Shown one piece after another: positions 25,666 through 36,735 of a stretch of 64,000 nucleotides of DNA. Positions within the stretch are counted from its first letter, which is position 1. The number at the start of each line of letters is the position of its first letter. Origin of the DNA: Maricaulaceae bacterium (GTDB taxonomy: Bacteria > Pseudomonadota > Alphaproteobacteria > Caulobacterales > Maricaulaceae); contig JAHCJP010000004.1 in NCBI GenBank assembly GCA_026126205.1, positions 62,001 to 126,000 of the forward strand. The letters run 5' to 3'. The notes beneath the pieces were generated by a model that was not told the DNA's origin, searched no databases, and saw only the letters and a program-made list of their open reading frames with translations. Position numbers and translations under genes: made by a program.

Positions 25666-26118
25666 ATGGCCGGACGCGACGACGGCTTCTTTCTCGGACT
25701 GATGGCGGATCGCCGCGCCAAAAGCGCGCAGGCGGCGGGAGCATCTCATAAGCGCCGTCCGCTTTCAGCGGCGATTCCATTGACCGTGCTGCCTTTGGCC
25801 GCCTGCGCCGGGATGATCGCGCTGGGCGTTGATATCGAGGCGCCGCTGGCCTCGCTGGCGCTGGCCTCTGGCGTCTGGCGGGTTAGCGCAGGCGATCTGC
25901 TGCTGGCTTTTGGCCTGCTGATGATATTTGGCGAGCGGTTGCGGGTTTCCGGTCCGGGACCGGCCAATGTCGCGCTGGGCTTTATCGCTGCGGCGGCGGG
26001 CGCGGCGCTGTTTGCGATGGCCCCCGGCTTCGCGGTTTCCGCGCTGCTGCTGTTGTCCGTGCTGGCGCTGGGGCAGGCTGCTGCTGGAACGATCGCGCTG
26101 CGCCGCGCCGGGCCCTAG
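25666..26118 (+). CDS. small membrane protein of unknown function
   Basis: A 150-residue protein not recognised as a family member. About 35 basic cytosolic residues are followed by four hydrophobic segments (near 36-55, 60-90, 98-118 and 122-142). It is 10 bp after the DPM1-like GT2 and probably co-transcribed, so it may belong to the same glycan system, for example as a small partner or flippase-like protein. No motif supports a specific role. Confidence 0.6.
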   Translation: MAGRDDGFFLGLMADRRAKSAQAAGASHKRRPLSAAIPLTVLPLAACAGMIALGVDIEAPLASLALASGVWRVSAGDLLLAFGLLMIFGERLRVSGPGPANVALGFIAAAAGAALFAMAPGFAVSALLLLSVLALGQAAAGTIALRRAGP

Positions 26119-26197
26119 ACGAAAAACGCCACTATCGCTGCTGCGACGACGCCGTCACACATCAGCGCCAGCCGGCGTGACGTGACCAGGCGCGCGA

Positions 26198-26512
26198 TCA
26201 TGCGCGTTTTTCCCAGGCGGGGGGCGCCGCAGGCGCTTCCATGACGCGGGCGTAGGCGCGCCGGAAACGCGCCTGTTCGGCGGTTTCGGCTTTCAGGCCC
26301 CGCCGGCGCGGGCCGGCGGCGAGCTGGACGAGGACCCCCGCCGCGGCGACCGGGCGCGGCTGCGCTTCACGGGTGACCGGGACGGGTCTTGGGCGCGGCG
26401 CGGGATCGCGGCGCGGCGGGCGGTCTTCGGATCCCGGGGCCGGCGCAACCGGACGCACACGGCTGGCGCCGGCGTCCGGAATGTAGGGCAGAAGGCCGCG
26501 GATCGTGCTCAT
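26198..26512 (-). CDS. hypothetical Pro/Arg-rich small protein
   Basis: A possible 104-residue cytosolic protein beginning MSTIRGLLPYIPDAG, with a Pro/Arg-rich middle and a more ordered C-terminal helix ([19 protein letters not shown]). The composition of the middle is what any high-GC frame would give, so existence is moderately supported. The ordered ends and a position in an otherwise empty 500-bp gap favour it. No function can be suggested. It lies downstream of phaR on the same strand. Confidence 0.4.
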   Translation of the reverse strand: MSTIRGLLPYIPDAGASRVRPVAPAPGSEDRPPRRDPAPRPRPVPVTREAQPRPVAAAGVLVQLAAGPRRRGLKAETAEQARFRRAYARVMEAPAAPPAWEKRA

Positions 26513-26627
26513 GCGGGCTGTATCGCAAGCCCGGCGCCAGCCGTTAAGGCCCTGTTAACCGTAAAATCACCGCCGCTGAGGTCTGTTCAGGACGGATTCG
26601 CGGCGCAATGCGCCAAACCGGGACGGA

Positions 26628-27236
26628 TCAGGCCCCGCCATCCTTGGCCAGCCGGTCGATTTTCGCGCGCATGGCGTCCAGTTCCTTGCGCAGGGCGTCG
26701 AGGTCGCCGCCCTCGCCGCTCTCGCCGCCACTGTCGCTTTCAGGGGCCGGCTTCCGGGCGGCCTCGCCCTGCTGGGCGAAGGGCGTGAACACCCGCATCG
26801 CCTGCTCGAACATAGCCATGTTGCGCTTGGTCTGTTCCTGCATCATCGACATCGCCGCCTGCGGAGAACCCAGCGCCTCGGCGAAGCGTTCGCGCATCCG
26901 CTCCTGCTGCTGGGCGAAATTGTCCATCGACATCTGCAGATAACCCGGCACCACCGATTCCAGACTGTCGCCGTAGAAGCTGATCAGTTGCCGCAGGAAT
27001 TGAACGGGCAGAAGATTGGCGCCGCGCGCCTCCTCCTCGAAGATGATCTGGGCGAGTACGCCGCGGGTGAGGTCTTCCCCCGTCTTGGCGTCCTGGACCA
27101 CGAAGTCGGCGCCCTTGCGCACCAGATCACGCAGGTGATCCAGCGTCACATAGCGGCTGGACGCGGTGTCGTAGAGGCGACGGTTCGCATATTTCTTGAT
27201 GACGACGGGCTGTTCGCCCTTGCCGGATTCGCTCAC
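26628..27236 (-). CDS. phaR: polyhydroxyalkanoate synthesis repressor PhaR
   Basis: A 202-residue regulator. The N-terminal PHB_acc_N domain (VVIKKYANRRLYDTASSRYV, residues 11-30) is followed by the PHB-accumulation domain with LLPVQFLRQLISFYGDSLE, then an acidic linker and a C-terminal coiled coil (LDALRKELDAMRAKIDRL). Studied homologues bind both DNA and PHB and repress phasin and PHA genes until polymer appears. It is divergent from phaB, so the 180-bp gap is a natural place for its operator. Confidence 0.92.
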   Translation of the reverse strand: MSESGKGEQPVVIKKYANRRLYDTASSRYVTLDHLRDLVRKGADFVVQDAKTGEDLTRGVLAQIIFEEEARGANLLPVQFLRQLISFYGDSLESVVPGYLQMSMDNFAQQQERMRERFAEALGSPQAAMSMMQEQTKRNMAMFEQAMRVFTPFAQQGEAARKPAPESDSGGESGEGGDLDALRKELDAMRAKIDRLAKDGGA

Positions 27237-27417
27237 GTCGGTTTCTCCTGCTCGCGCGAAAAGCGTTATTGGCCTTCGCCGTCCCCTCGACAGGCGCGCG
27301 CGCGTCCTTCATGTAGAATGGATCATCGCGCCCCCGGCGCGGCGGGGCAAGCCTTGTTGCTGCGGCCGCGAAAAGGGCGTGAACTCCAAGACAACCGATC
27401 AGGGCAGGGAGATGGAC

Positions 27418-28146
27418 ATGGGGCGCAGGGCGATCGTAACGGGCGGAACCCGCGGCATCGGGGCGGCGATTTCGGTGGCGTTGAAAGAAGCCGGACATTC
27501 GGTCGCGGCCAATTACGCCGGCAATGACGAGGCCGCGAAGGCCTTCGAGGCCGAAACAGGAATCAAGGCGGTCAAGTGGGATGTCGGTGATTACGACGCT
27601 TGCGTGGCCGGCGTCGCTGCGGCTGAAAAGGCGCTGGGCGGGCCGGTGGAGATTCTGGTCAACAACGCCGGCATCACCCGCGACGGCATGTTCCACAAGA
27701 TGAGCAAACAGTCCTGGGACGACGTGATCCGGGTCGACCTGACCTCGCTGTTCAACATGACGCGCCCGGTGATCGACGGCATGCGCGAAGCCGGCTGGGG
27801 CCGGGTGGTCAACATCTCTTCCATCAATGGCCAGAAGGGCCAGATGGGGCAGGTGAACTATTCCGCGGCCAAGGCAGGCGTGATCGGCTTCACCAAGGCG
27901 CTGGCTCAGGAAACAGCGCGCAAGGGTGTCACAGTCAACTGCGTCGCCCCCGGCTATATCGACACCGACATGGTCTCGGCGGTGCCGCAGAACGTGCTGG
28001 ATTCGATCATCGCCGGGATCCCGGTCGGGCGGCTGGGCAAGGCGGAAGAGATAGGCCGCGCCGTGGCTTATCTGTGCGGTGACGATGCAGGCTTCATCAC
28101 CGGCGCGGTGCTGGCGGCCAATGGCGGCCAGTACATGAGCGGTTAG
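27418..28146 (+). CDS. phaB: acetoacetyl-CoA reductase PhaB
   Basis: A 242-residue short-chain dehydrogenase making (R)-3-hydroxybutyryl-CoA from acetoacetyl-CoA with NADPH for PHB synthesis. Motifs: TGGTRGIG at the N-terminus, NNAGITRDGMFHKM, and the catalytic Ser/Tyr/Lys in NISSINGQKGQMGQVNYSAAKAG. The start at 27418 (MGRRAIVTGG) fits homologues and has AGGGAG six bases upstream. An ATG six bases earlier is in frame. The PHA synthase and thiolase are not in this window. Confidence 0.92.
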   Translation: MGRRAIVTGGTRGIGAAISVALKEAGHSVAANYAGNDEAAKAFEAETGIKAVKWDVGDYDACVAGVAAAEKALGGPVEILVNNAGITRDGMFHKMSKQSWDDVIRVDLTSLFNMTRPVIDGMREAGWGRVVNISSINGQKGQMGQVNYSAAKAGVIGFTKALAQETARKGVTVNCVAPGYIDTDMVSAVPQNVLDSIIAGIPVGRLGKAEEIGRAVAYLCGDDAGFITGAVLAANGGQYMSG

Positions 28147-28201
28147 AATCCACCCGGGGGCCGCCGTAAAAGCGCCCCTTTGCGGCGTAAAACCCAACGC
28201 C

Positions 28202-28945
28202 ATGATACGGTGGTTGAACGCGCTGGTCCTCGCCCTGTTCGGCCTGTGGCTGGTTGCAGAGGCGCAGAACCCCGATGACGATAATCCGCTGCGGCGGCGG
28301 CTGCTGGCCGCCTCGGCGGAGATGCACGCCGCCGTGATATTCGAACGTATCGACGGCCTTCCCGGCTTCATCCTGGACCGCAGCGGCGAACCGCCCTTGT
28401 TCGCGCCTGGCGACCAGGCGGAGGTGTTCGTGTTGTCGGCGCGGCGCGGGCCGGGCGGCGGCACCTCGTTGGTCAATGACGCCGGGCGGGAAATTCTACG
28501 GTTTAGCCCTACCGGCGGGGCCACCTATTACCCCGGCGACGCCCCGAACGGTGTGATCGTGGAGTCGGTGCGCGTCACCGCCGTGCTGCGGCCACCCGCC
28601 CGAACCGAAGATGATGTGCGCCAGAGCGCGGCGCGCGCCGCGACCGAGTTGCGTCGCACGTTCAACCGGCCTGTCAGCGTGGAATACGGCCCGGTCCCGA
28701 TCGAGGGATTGGGCGTGCTGAACGACGCTATCGCGCTGTCCGTGGAAGGGGCGTCGCAGGCGGTGGCGCGGGACGCGCCGGCGGCCGGCCGGCTGGAATT
28801 GATCCGCATTTCCACCGGGCGCGGGCCTGATGCGATCATGAACGGGCGCACGCTCGAAATCGTCATTGACCCGCTGGAAGGGTACGCCGGAAGGCCGTCT
28901 TCCGAGAAAATCCTGCAGGCGATTCTGCGCGCTGATATGACCTAG
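28202..28945 (+). CDS. exported DUF4908-like protein
   Basis: A 247-residue protein with an N-terminal hydrophobic segment (RWLNALVLALFGLWLVAEA) that is a signal peptide or anchor, and a soluble mixed alpha/beta remainder. From memory it resembles DUF4908 proteins known mainly from Caulobacterales, but I cannot confirm this. No catalytic motif is visible. It is preceded by 55 bp after phaB and ends exactly at an intergenic palindromic repeat. Confidence 0.65.
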   Translation: MIRWLNALVLALFGLWLVAEAQNPDDDNPLRRRLLAASAEMHAAVIFERIDGLPGFILDRSGEPPLFAPGDQAEVFVLSARRGPGGGTSLVNDAGREILRFSPTGGATYYPGDAPNGVIVESVRVTAVLRPPARTEDDVRQSAARAATELRRTFNRPVSVEYGPVPIEGLGVLNDAIALSVEGASQAVARDAPAAGRLELIRISTGRGPDAIMNGRTLEIVIDPLEGYAGRPSSEKILQAILRADMT

Positions 28946-29045
28946 AGCCTGATCGTTTTAGCTGGAATCGATCCGGCTCCAGATTCTTAACCCGTCGCGT
29001 GATCGAACCGGTGAACCGGTTCCCGTTTCACCTGATCATGCCCTA
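28943..29045. repeat. palindromic intergenic repeat bounded by two stop codons
   Basis: This element begins CTAGAGCCTGATC (overlapping the TAG of the upstream gene) and ends GATCATGCCCTAG (overlapping the TAG of the convergent gene). The ends are 11/13 complementary. Inside are the perfect hairpin GAACCGG-TGAA-CCGGTTC and two GANTC sites (GAATC, GATTC). It resembles the GAGCATGATC-type palindromic repeats of alphaproteobacteria and could work as a two-way terminator. Confidence 0.7.
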
Positions 29046-29627
29046 GCTGCTGCCGTCGCCGCTCTGGCGGGATACGACCGTGAAACGCTCCAGCTGCCGG
29101 CGCGGCGGCGACCATTCCGGGGCCAGTTCGGCGGCGCGGCTGTAATCGGCATAGGCGGCGTGGATGTCGCCGATCTCCTCATAAGCGATGGCGCGGTTGA
29201 AATAGGCGCGGTGGATCTGGCTGAAACCGCTTTCGATAGCCAGGGTCGCCTGCTCGATCGCCTCGTCCAGCCGATTCAGGCGGATATAGGCGCCGGAATA
29301 GTTGAGATGAATCTCGGGCGCCTGGAAGTTCATCGCCACGGCCGCGTCAAGATCCCGCAGCGCTTCCTCAGCTCGCTCCATCTGCAGATAGATCACGGCG
29401 CGGTTGATCAGCGTCTTGGCGCGCGTCTCGCGGCTCATCGCGTCCTCGGCCAGCGCCGAGTCGCAATCCCGCAGGGCGGCGGTGGAGGCCATGCCCGAAG
29501 CTGCGCCCCGGTAGCAGGCGGCGGAGCCGGTATCGCCGAGGACGACCCGGATCTGCGCCGAGGCGCCGCCCGTAAAAACCGCCGCCGCGACGATCGCGGC
29601 TCCGGCGAGCTTGAAGAAACTTGACAA
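29043..29627 (-). CDS. exported TPR protein A
   Basis: A 194-residue exported protein with signal peptide (SSFFKLAGAAIVAAAVFTGG, cleaved near ASA-QI) and three or four TPR-like repeats (for example AKTLINRAVIYLQMERAEEA and RAYFNRAIAYEEIGDIHAAY). The start is a TTG at 29627 with GGGAGG five bases before it. Any ATG start would give a nonsense N-terminus without a signal peptide. It is a paralogue of the gene at 29752-30294. TPR repeats imply protein-protein contact in the periplasm. Confidence 0.78.
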   Translation of the reverse strand: MSSFFKLAGAAIVAAAVFTGGASAQIRVVLGDTGSAACYRGAASGMASTAALRDCDSALAEDAMSRETRAKTLINRAVIYLQMERAEEALRDLDAAVAMNFQAPEIHLNYSGAYIRLNRLDEAIEQATLAIESGFSQIHRAYFNRAIAYEEIGDIHAAYADYSRAAELAPEWSPPRRQLERFTVVSRQSGDGSS

Positions 29628-29751
29628 TGACGCCTCCCTGACCGGGCCGGGCGCACATCGCGCCCGGGCGCGAATGATTGGTTGTGTATAGCACAGAATC
29701 CACGACCCGGTATCGCTACAGACAGGTCTCACGCCGAAGTGATGTCCGGGT

Positions 29752-30294
29752 TCAGTTGGCGTCCGGGTTGCGGAACCGGCGCAGCTCCTGCGCCGGAGCA
29801 GGCCAGTTCGGGTCGGCCAGAGCCGCGTCCTGATAAGCCTGGCGGGCGCCGCCGAAATCGCGCAGATGCTCCAGCGCCACGGCGCGGTTGAAATGCGCGA
29901 AAGCGGGATTGGAAGAGGGTCCGGCCAGCGCCCGTTCGGCCGCGGCAAGCGCCTCGCGGTGGCGGCCAAGATGAATCAGCGCCGCGGCGCGGTTGGCGTC
30001 GGCGTCCCCGGCCAGATCCGGCGCGATCCGCGCCGCGTCCTGGAAATCGCCCAGCGCACGCTCATAGGCCCGGGACTGCACGTAAAGCACTCCGCGGTTG
30101 AGATGCACGCGCGCCCGGTCGCCGCGCGCCAGCGCCCCGTCATGCAGGGCGGCGACGCATTCATTGATGGCGGCGCGTGCGCCTTCGCCGCTGTGCGCGC
30201 CTTCGTAGCAGGCCAGCGCCGGCAGGATACTCTGCGCGGCTGCGGGCGCTGCGCTAGCCAGCAGCAGAACGGTGGCGAATCGCACGACGGACAT
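29752..30294 (-). CDS. exported TPR protein B
   Basis: A 180-residue paralogue of TPR protein A with the same layout: signal peptide (MSVVRFATVLLLASAAPAAA), a short region with a conserved ACYEGAHSGEGARAAINEC segment (compare ACYRGAASGMASTAALRDC in A), then TPR repeats such as ARVHLNRGVLYVQSRAYERA and AFAHFNRAVALEHLRDFGGA. The start is chosen for the signal peptide. It lies 124 bp upstream of A on the same strand, so the two arose by tandem duplication. It is divergent from the cytochrome oxidase operon. Confidence 0.78.
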   Translation of the reverse strand: MSVVRFATVLLLASAAPAAAQSILPALACYEGAHSGEGARAAINECVAALHDGALARGDRARVHLNRGVLYVQSRAYERALGDFQDAARIAPDLAGDADANRAAALIHLGRHREALAAAERALAGPSSNPAFAHFNRAVALEHLRDFGGARQAYQDAALADPNWPAPAQELRRFRNPDAN

Positions 30295-30431
30295 GGACTG
30301 GCTCCTTGCGGGATGCGCGAAACCGCGCCGGACGGGTTGCAAAATCATAGCAGACAGGCCAGACCGCACAATTGATGCGCCGCGCGCTTGGCGGGACAGG
30401 ACGGATGCGACAAAAAGGCGCCTTCGCCGTC

Positions 30432-30460
30432 CTGACAGCCTTGCCGACCGGTTCTATATT
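30432..30460 (+). promoter_or_regulatory. sigma-70-type promoter of the cytochrome oxidase operon
   Basis: CTGACA at 30432-30437 and TATATT at 30455-30460 are separated by exactly 17 bp, matching the housekeeping consensus at five of six bases in each box. The element lies 45 bases before the coxB start codon. Confidence 0.6.
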
Positions 30461-30504
30461 CCGCCGCTGCCGGTCCCGGGGGCCGTTTCGTCATTGGGGT
30501 AGCC

Positions 30505-32981
<2,477 letters not shown>

Positions 32982-32988
32982 GAGCATC

Positions 32989-33969
32989 GTGACCGCTTCC
33001 GCCGCGCATACGCCCGACCGCCGCGCCGTTCCGGCGGCGACGGCTGGCGATTACCTCGCGCTGATGAAGCCGCGGGTGATGACGCTTGTCGTGTTCACAG
33101 CCTTCGCGGGCCTGGTCGCGGCGCCGGCGGACATGCACCCGTTCATGGCGCTGGCCGCGGTGCTGGCCGTGGCCATGGGCGCGGGCGCGGCCGGGGCGCT
33201 GAACATGGCCTATGACGCCGATATCGACGCCCATATGCGCCGCACGCGGCTGCGTCCGGTGCCGTCCGGCCGGATCGCGGCGGCCGAGGCCTATGGTTTC
33301 GGCGTCGTCGCGGCGCTGCTGTCGGTGGCGCTGATGGCGCTGGCGACGGGGTGGCTGGCGGCGGGTCTGCTGGCGTTCTCGATCTTCTTCTACGCCGTCG
33401 TCTACACGATGTGGCTGAAGCGGCGCACGCCGCAGAACATCGTCATCGGCGGCGCGGCCGGGGCGTTCCCGCCGGTGATCGGCTGGGCGGCGGCGACGGG
33501 AACCGTCGGTCTGGACGCCGTGATCCTGTTCGCGATCATCTTCCTGTGGACGCCGCCGCATTCCTGGGCGCTGGCGCTTTACAAATCCGGCGACTACGCC
33601 GCCGCCGGCGTGCCGATGCTGCCGGTGGCGAAAGGCGCGGCGGAGACGCGGCGCCAGATCATGGTCTATTCGCTGCTGTTCGTGGCCATGGCGCTGGCGC
33701 CATTGCTGACCGGCCTTGGCGGCCTGGTCTATGGCGCTGTCGCCGTGGCGGGCGGGGCGCTGTTTCTGCTGCTGGCGTGGCGGGTGTTCCGGTCGCGCGC
33801 GGGCGAGGCCGGCTCGGCCGCCGAGGGGGCGCTCTACGCCGTGCGCGCCGGCGACAAGTGCGCCCGTGACCTGTTCGCCTGGTCGATCGCCTATCTGGCG
33901 CTGCTGTTCGCGGCGCTGATCGCCGAGCATGGCTTCGGCCTCGCCTGGCCGCTGGCGGGAGGCGTGTGA
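32989..33969 (+). CDS. ctaB: protoheme IX farnesyltransferase
   Basis: A 326-residue UbiA-family membrane enzyme converting heme b to heme o for the oxidase. The first prenyl-diphosphate motif is in [19 protein letters not shown], and a second conserved loop is in [13 protein letters not shown]. About nine membrane helices. The start is GTG at 32989 preceded by GGAGCATC. Its stop overlaps the coxF start (TGATG), so translation is probably coupled. Confidence 0.95.
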   Translation: MTASAAHTPDRRAVPAATAGDYLALMKPRVMTLVVFTAFAGLVAAPADMHPFMALAAVLAVAMGAGAAGALNMAYDADIDAHMRRTRLRPVPSGRIAAAEAYGFGVVAALLSVALMALATGWLAAGLLAFSIFFYAVVYTMWLKRRTPQNIVIGGAAGAFPPVIGWAAATGTVGLDAVILFAIIFLWTPPHSWALALYKSGDYAAAGVPMLPVAKGAAETRRQIMVYSLLFVAMALAPLLTGLGGLVYGAVAVAGGALFLLLAWRVFRSRAGEAGSAAEGALYAVRAGDKCARDLFAWSIAYLALLFAALIAEHGFGLAWPLAGGV

Positions 33970-34145
33970 TGGCCGGAGACAAGCCCGCAGACGAAGCCCC
34001 GCGCGCCCTGACGCCGGAAGAGACGAAAGCGCGCAAGCGCCGCAACCTGATGATCGCGCTGGGGCTGGTCGCCTTCATCATCATCGTGTTTCTGGTGACG
34101 CTGTTCCGCATCGGAGAAAACATCACGCAATGGGGGGGCTTATGA
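33969..34145 (+). CDS. coxF: CoxF-type small membrane protein
   Basis: A 58-residue protein: about 25 charged residues (EETKARKRRN) and one membrane helix (MIALGLVAFIIIVFLVTLF), ending TQWGGL. This is the small single-helix protein found between ctaB and ctaG in many alphaproteobacteria, often called CoxF. A role in oxidase assembly is inferred from position only. Both ends overlap neighbours: the start overlaps the ctaB stop and the stop overlaps the ctaG start (ATGA). Confidence 0.85.
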   Translation: MAGDKPADEAPRALTPEETKARKRRNLMIALGLVAFIIIVFLVTLFRIGENITQWGGL

Positions 34146-34717
34146 CCGCCGCCACGCTCGCCGTCCGCAACACCCGCCTGATGCTGGTCTGCGCCGGGAC
34201 GGCGCTGGCCATGGTCGCCGCCGCCTTCGCGGCGGTGCCGCTGTATGACCTGTTTTGCCGCGTTACCGGTTTTGGCGGAACGCCGCGCATCGCTTCGGCG
34301 GAAGCGGGGACTGTTCTGACCCGTGAGATGCGGGTGCGTTTCGACGCCAGCCGCGCCAGCGGCCTGCCGGTGCGGTTCGAGCCGGTGGACCGGTCGGCGA
34401 CCGTGCAGGTGGGCGAGACGACGCTGGCCTTCTACCGGCTGGTCAACGAATCCTCGCGTCCGCTGACGCTGGTCGCGACCTACAATGTGATGCCGGAACG
34501 AGCGGCGCTCTATTTCGCCAAGCTGGAGTGCTTCTGTTTCATCGACCAGACGCTGCAGCCGGGCGAGGAGGTGGAGCTGCCGGTGCTGTTCTTCATCGAT
34601 CCGCTGATCGCCGAGGATGCGCGGATGGACGATGTGGCCGGCTTCACCCTGTCCTACACTTTCTTCGAATCGCATACGCGTGAGGGCGCGGCGGCAGTCG
34701 CGGCGGCCAGAGGTTGA
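34142..34717 (+). CDS. ctaG: cytochrome c oxidase assembly protein CtaG/Cox11
   Basis: A 191-residue copper chaperone that delivers copper to the CuB site of subunit I. One N-terminal membrane helix (about 10-32), AAVPLYDLFCRVTGFGGT, and the copper-binding CFCF motif within KLECFCFIDQTLQPGE are all present. It is anchored in the inner membrane with its domain in the periplasm. The start overlaps the coxF stop (ATGA), and coxC follows after 63 bp. Confidence 0.95.
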   Translation: MTAATLAVRNTRLMLVCAGTALAMVAAAFAAVPLYDLFCRVTGFGGTPRIASAEAGTVLTREMRVRFDASRASGLPVRFEPVDRSATVQVGETTLAFYRLVNESSRPLTLVATYNVMPERAALYFAKLECFCFIDQTLQPGEEVELPVLFFIDPLIAEDARMDDVAGFTLSYTFFESHTREGAAAVAAARG

Positions 34718-34780
34718 TGGCGCGAATGGCGCCGGTTATCAGAAGCGGGCTTTCGCCCGAGGGGATCGCAGGAGAGCGCA

Positions 34781-35623
34781 ATGGCGGGTCAGGCCGTTAA
34801 GCACGACTATCATCTGGTCAATCCCAGCCCCTGGCCCGTCGTCGGGTCGGTGTCGGCCTTTGTCATGGCCGTAGGCCTGATCGTGCTGATGCGCGGCCTG
34901 TCGACCGACGAGACCAGCTGGGCTTATTTCTTCCTGCATGACGGTTCGCCCTGGCTGTTCGGCCTCGGTGCGCTGGGCGTCGTTTACACCATGTTCGGCT
35001 GGTGGGGCGACGTGATCAGGGAAAGCCACGCCGGGGACCACACCCCGGTGGTCGATATCGGCCTGCGCTACGGCATGATCCTGTTCATCGCCTCCGAAGT
35101 TATGTTCTTCGTCGCCTGGTTCTGGATCTTCTTCGAAGGCGCGCTGTTCCACGACGTGCGCCTGCTGGAGGGCTGGGACAGCTGGCCGCCCCCGGGCGTG
35201 GAGACGTTCGATCCCTGGCACCTGCCCCTGATCAACACGCTGATCCTGCTGCTGTCGGGCACTACGGTGACCTGGGCCCACCATGCCCTGCAACATGGCG
35301 ACCGCCGCGGCGCCATGTGGGGGCTGATCCTGACCGTGCTGCTGGGCGTCAGCTTCACGCTGGTGCAGATCTACGAGTACAGCCACGCGCATTTCGATTT
35401 CGGCGGCAACCTGTACGGCGCGGCCTTCTTCATGGCCACCGGCTTCCATGGCGCGCACGTGATCATCGGCACGGTGTTCCTGGCGGTGTGCCTGTTGCGG
35501 CTGATCGCCGGCCACTTCACTCCGAAGAAACATTTCGGGCTGGAGGCCGCGGCCTGGTACTGGCACTTCGTCGACGTGGTCTGGCTGTTCCTGTTCGCCT
35601 TCGTCTACGTCGCCTTCCGCTGA
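34781..35623 (+). CDS. coxC: cytochrome c oxidase subunit III
   Basis: A 280-residue seven-helix subunit. Typical motifs are [16 protein letters not shown] at the N-terminus, [51 protein letters not shown] and [19 protein letters not shown]. It stabilises the core and proton uptake. CAGGAG precedes the ATG. Its stop overlaps the start of the DUF983 gene (TGATG). Confidence 0.96.
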   Translation: MAGQAVKHDYHLVNPSPWPVVGSVSAFVMAVGLIVLMRGLSTDETSWAYFFLHDGSPWLFGLGALGVVYTMFGWWGDVIRESHAGDHTPVVDIGLRYGMILFIASEVMFFVAWFWIFFEGALFHDVRLLEGWDSWPPPGVETFDPWHLPLINTLILLLSGTTVTWAHHALQHGDRRGAMWGLILTVLLGVSFTLVQIYEYSHAHFDFGGNLYGAAFFMATGFHGAHVIIGTVFLAVCLLRLIAGHFTPKKHFGLEAAAWYWHFVDVVWLFLFAFVYVAFR

Positions 35624-35991
35624 TGACGGAACCCTCCCCCTTCGCGGCGGGGGTTGCGGGGCGATGCCCGCGCTGCGGGGAAGGGGCGATGTTCTCGGGC
35701 TTCCTGCGCATCGCGCCGTCCTGCGACGTCTGCGAGCTGGATTACGGCTTCGCGGATGCGGGCGACGGCCCGGCGGTGTTCGTGATGTTCATCGCCGGGT
35801 TCGCGGTGGTGATTCCCGCGCTGCTGGTGGAGGTCGCCTTTTCGCCGCCGGTCTGGCTGCACCTGCTGATCTGGCTGCCGCTGACGGTGGCGGTATGCGT
35901 CGCGCTGCTGCGGCCGTTCAAGGGCGTGCTGTTCGCCCTGCAATACCGGCACAAAGCCGAGGAGGGGCGGCCGGACGGCCAGGACGAGTGA
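35623..35991 (+). CDS. DUF983 family membrane protein
   Basis: A 122-residue protein with an N-terminal zinc-ribbon-like pair (RCPRCGEG and CDVCELDYG) and two membrane helices. DUF983 genes sit in oxidase operons of many alphaproteobacteria, with an assembly role inferred from context. The start overlaps the coxC stop and the SURF1 gene follows after 4 bp, consistent with a single transcript. Confidence 0.88.
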   Translation: MTEPSPFAAGVAGRCPRCGEGAMFSGFLRIAPSCDVCELDYGFADAGDGPAVFVMFIAGFAVVIPALLVEVAFSPPVWLHLLIWLPLTVAVCVALLRPFKGVLFALQYRHKAEEGRPDGQDE

Positions 35992-35995
35992 CCCC

Positions 35996-36685
35996 ATGCC
36001 CTTCTTCCGTCCCCTGCCGGTCTTGACACTGCTCAGCATTCCCGCGCTGGCGCTGCTGATCCTGCTGGGGGTCTGGCAGCTTGACCGGATGGACCAGAAA
36101 CGCGCGGCGATCGCACAGTGGGAGGACAGTCAAAGCCGGGTGGAAAGGACCCTGCAGGAAGCGTTCTGCGAAGTCCGCTCCTCCGCCATTGGACACCGGG
36201 TGCGGCTGGAGGCGGCCTCGGAAGGGCCGGAGCTTCGTTTTCACGGGCGCGGACCGGACGGGGTCGCGGGCTGGCGCATCTTCCGGGCGATCCCGGTTCC
36301 TTGTGTGGGCGGATACGATTTCATCCTGGCCGAAACCGGTTTTGAAACCTTGCGCGGCTCGCGCGCGGGGGCGCCGAACCTGCACAGGGTGTTGACGCCC
36401 CCGCCCCAAGGCGCGTTCGACGCGCGCAACGATCCGGCGCGACGCGAATTCTACAGTTTCGACGCGGACGCGATGGCGTCGCTGCTGGATCTGCCGGAAG
36501 GATCGATATGGCCGTATGGCTGGGTCGTCGCCGAAGGCGCGGACCTGCCGGCGCATCTCGCCCAGACCCCGCCGGAGCGGCATTTCGGCTATGCCGTCAC
36601 CTGGTTCGGGCTGGCCCTGGCGCTGGTCGCCGTTTATTTGGCCTATCATGCTGCAAATGGCCGCCTGGGCTTCACCCGGCGTTAG
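35996..36685 (+). CDS. SURF1 family cytochrome oxidase assembly protein
   Basis: A 229-residue SURF1 protein with the usual two membrane helices at the ends (LLSIPALALLILLGVWQLDR and YAVTWFGLALALVAVYLAYH) around a periplasmic domain. SURF1 helps insert heme a into subunit I. The conserved WQLDR and the terminal FGYAVTWFGLA are both present. The central domain is somewhat diverged. It is the last recognisable oxidase gene of the operon. Confidence 0.92.
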   Translation: MPFFRPLPVLTLLSIPALALLILLGVWQLDRMDQKRAAIAQWEDSQSRVERTLQEAFCEVRSSAIGHRVRLEAASEGPELRFHGRGPDGVAGWRIFRAIPVPCVGGYDFILAETGFETLRGSRAGAPNLHRVLTPPPQGAFDARNDPARREFYSFDADAMASLLDLPEGSIWPYGWVVAEGADLPAHLAQTPPERHFGYAVTWFGLALALVAVYLAYHAANGRLGFTRR

Positions 36686-36735
36686 CGGCCATAGGGTAAC
36701 CTGCGCGTTCGGAACAAACATCAGCGGGTGCGGCC

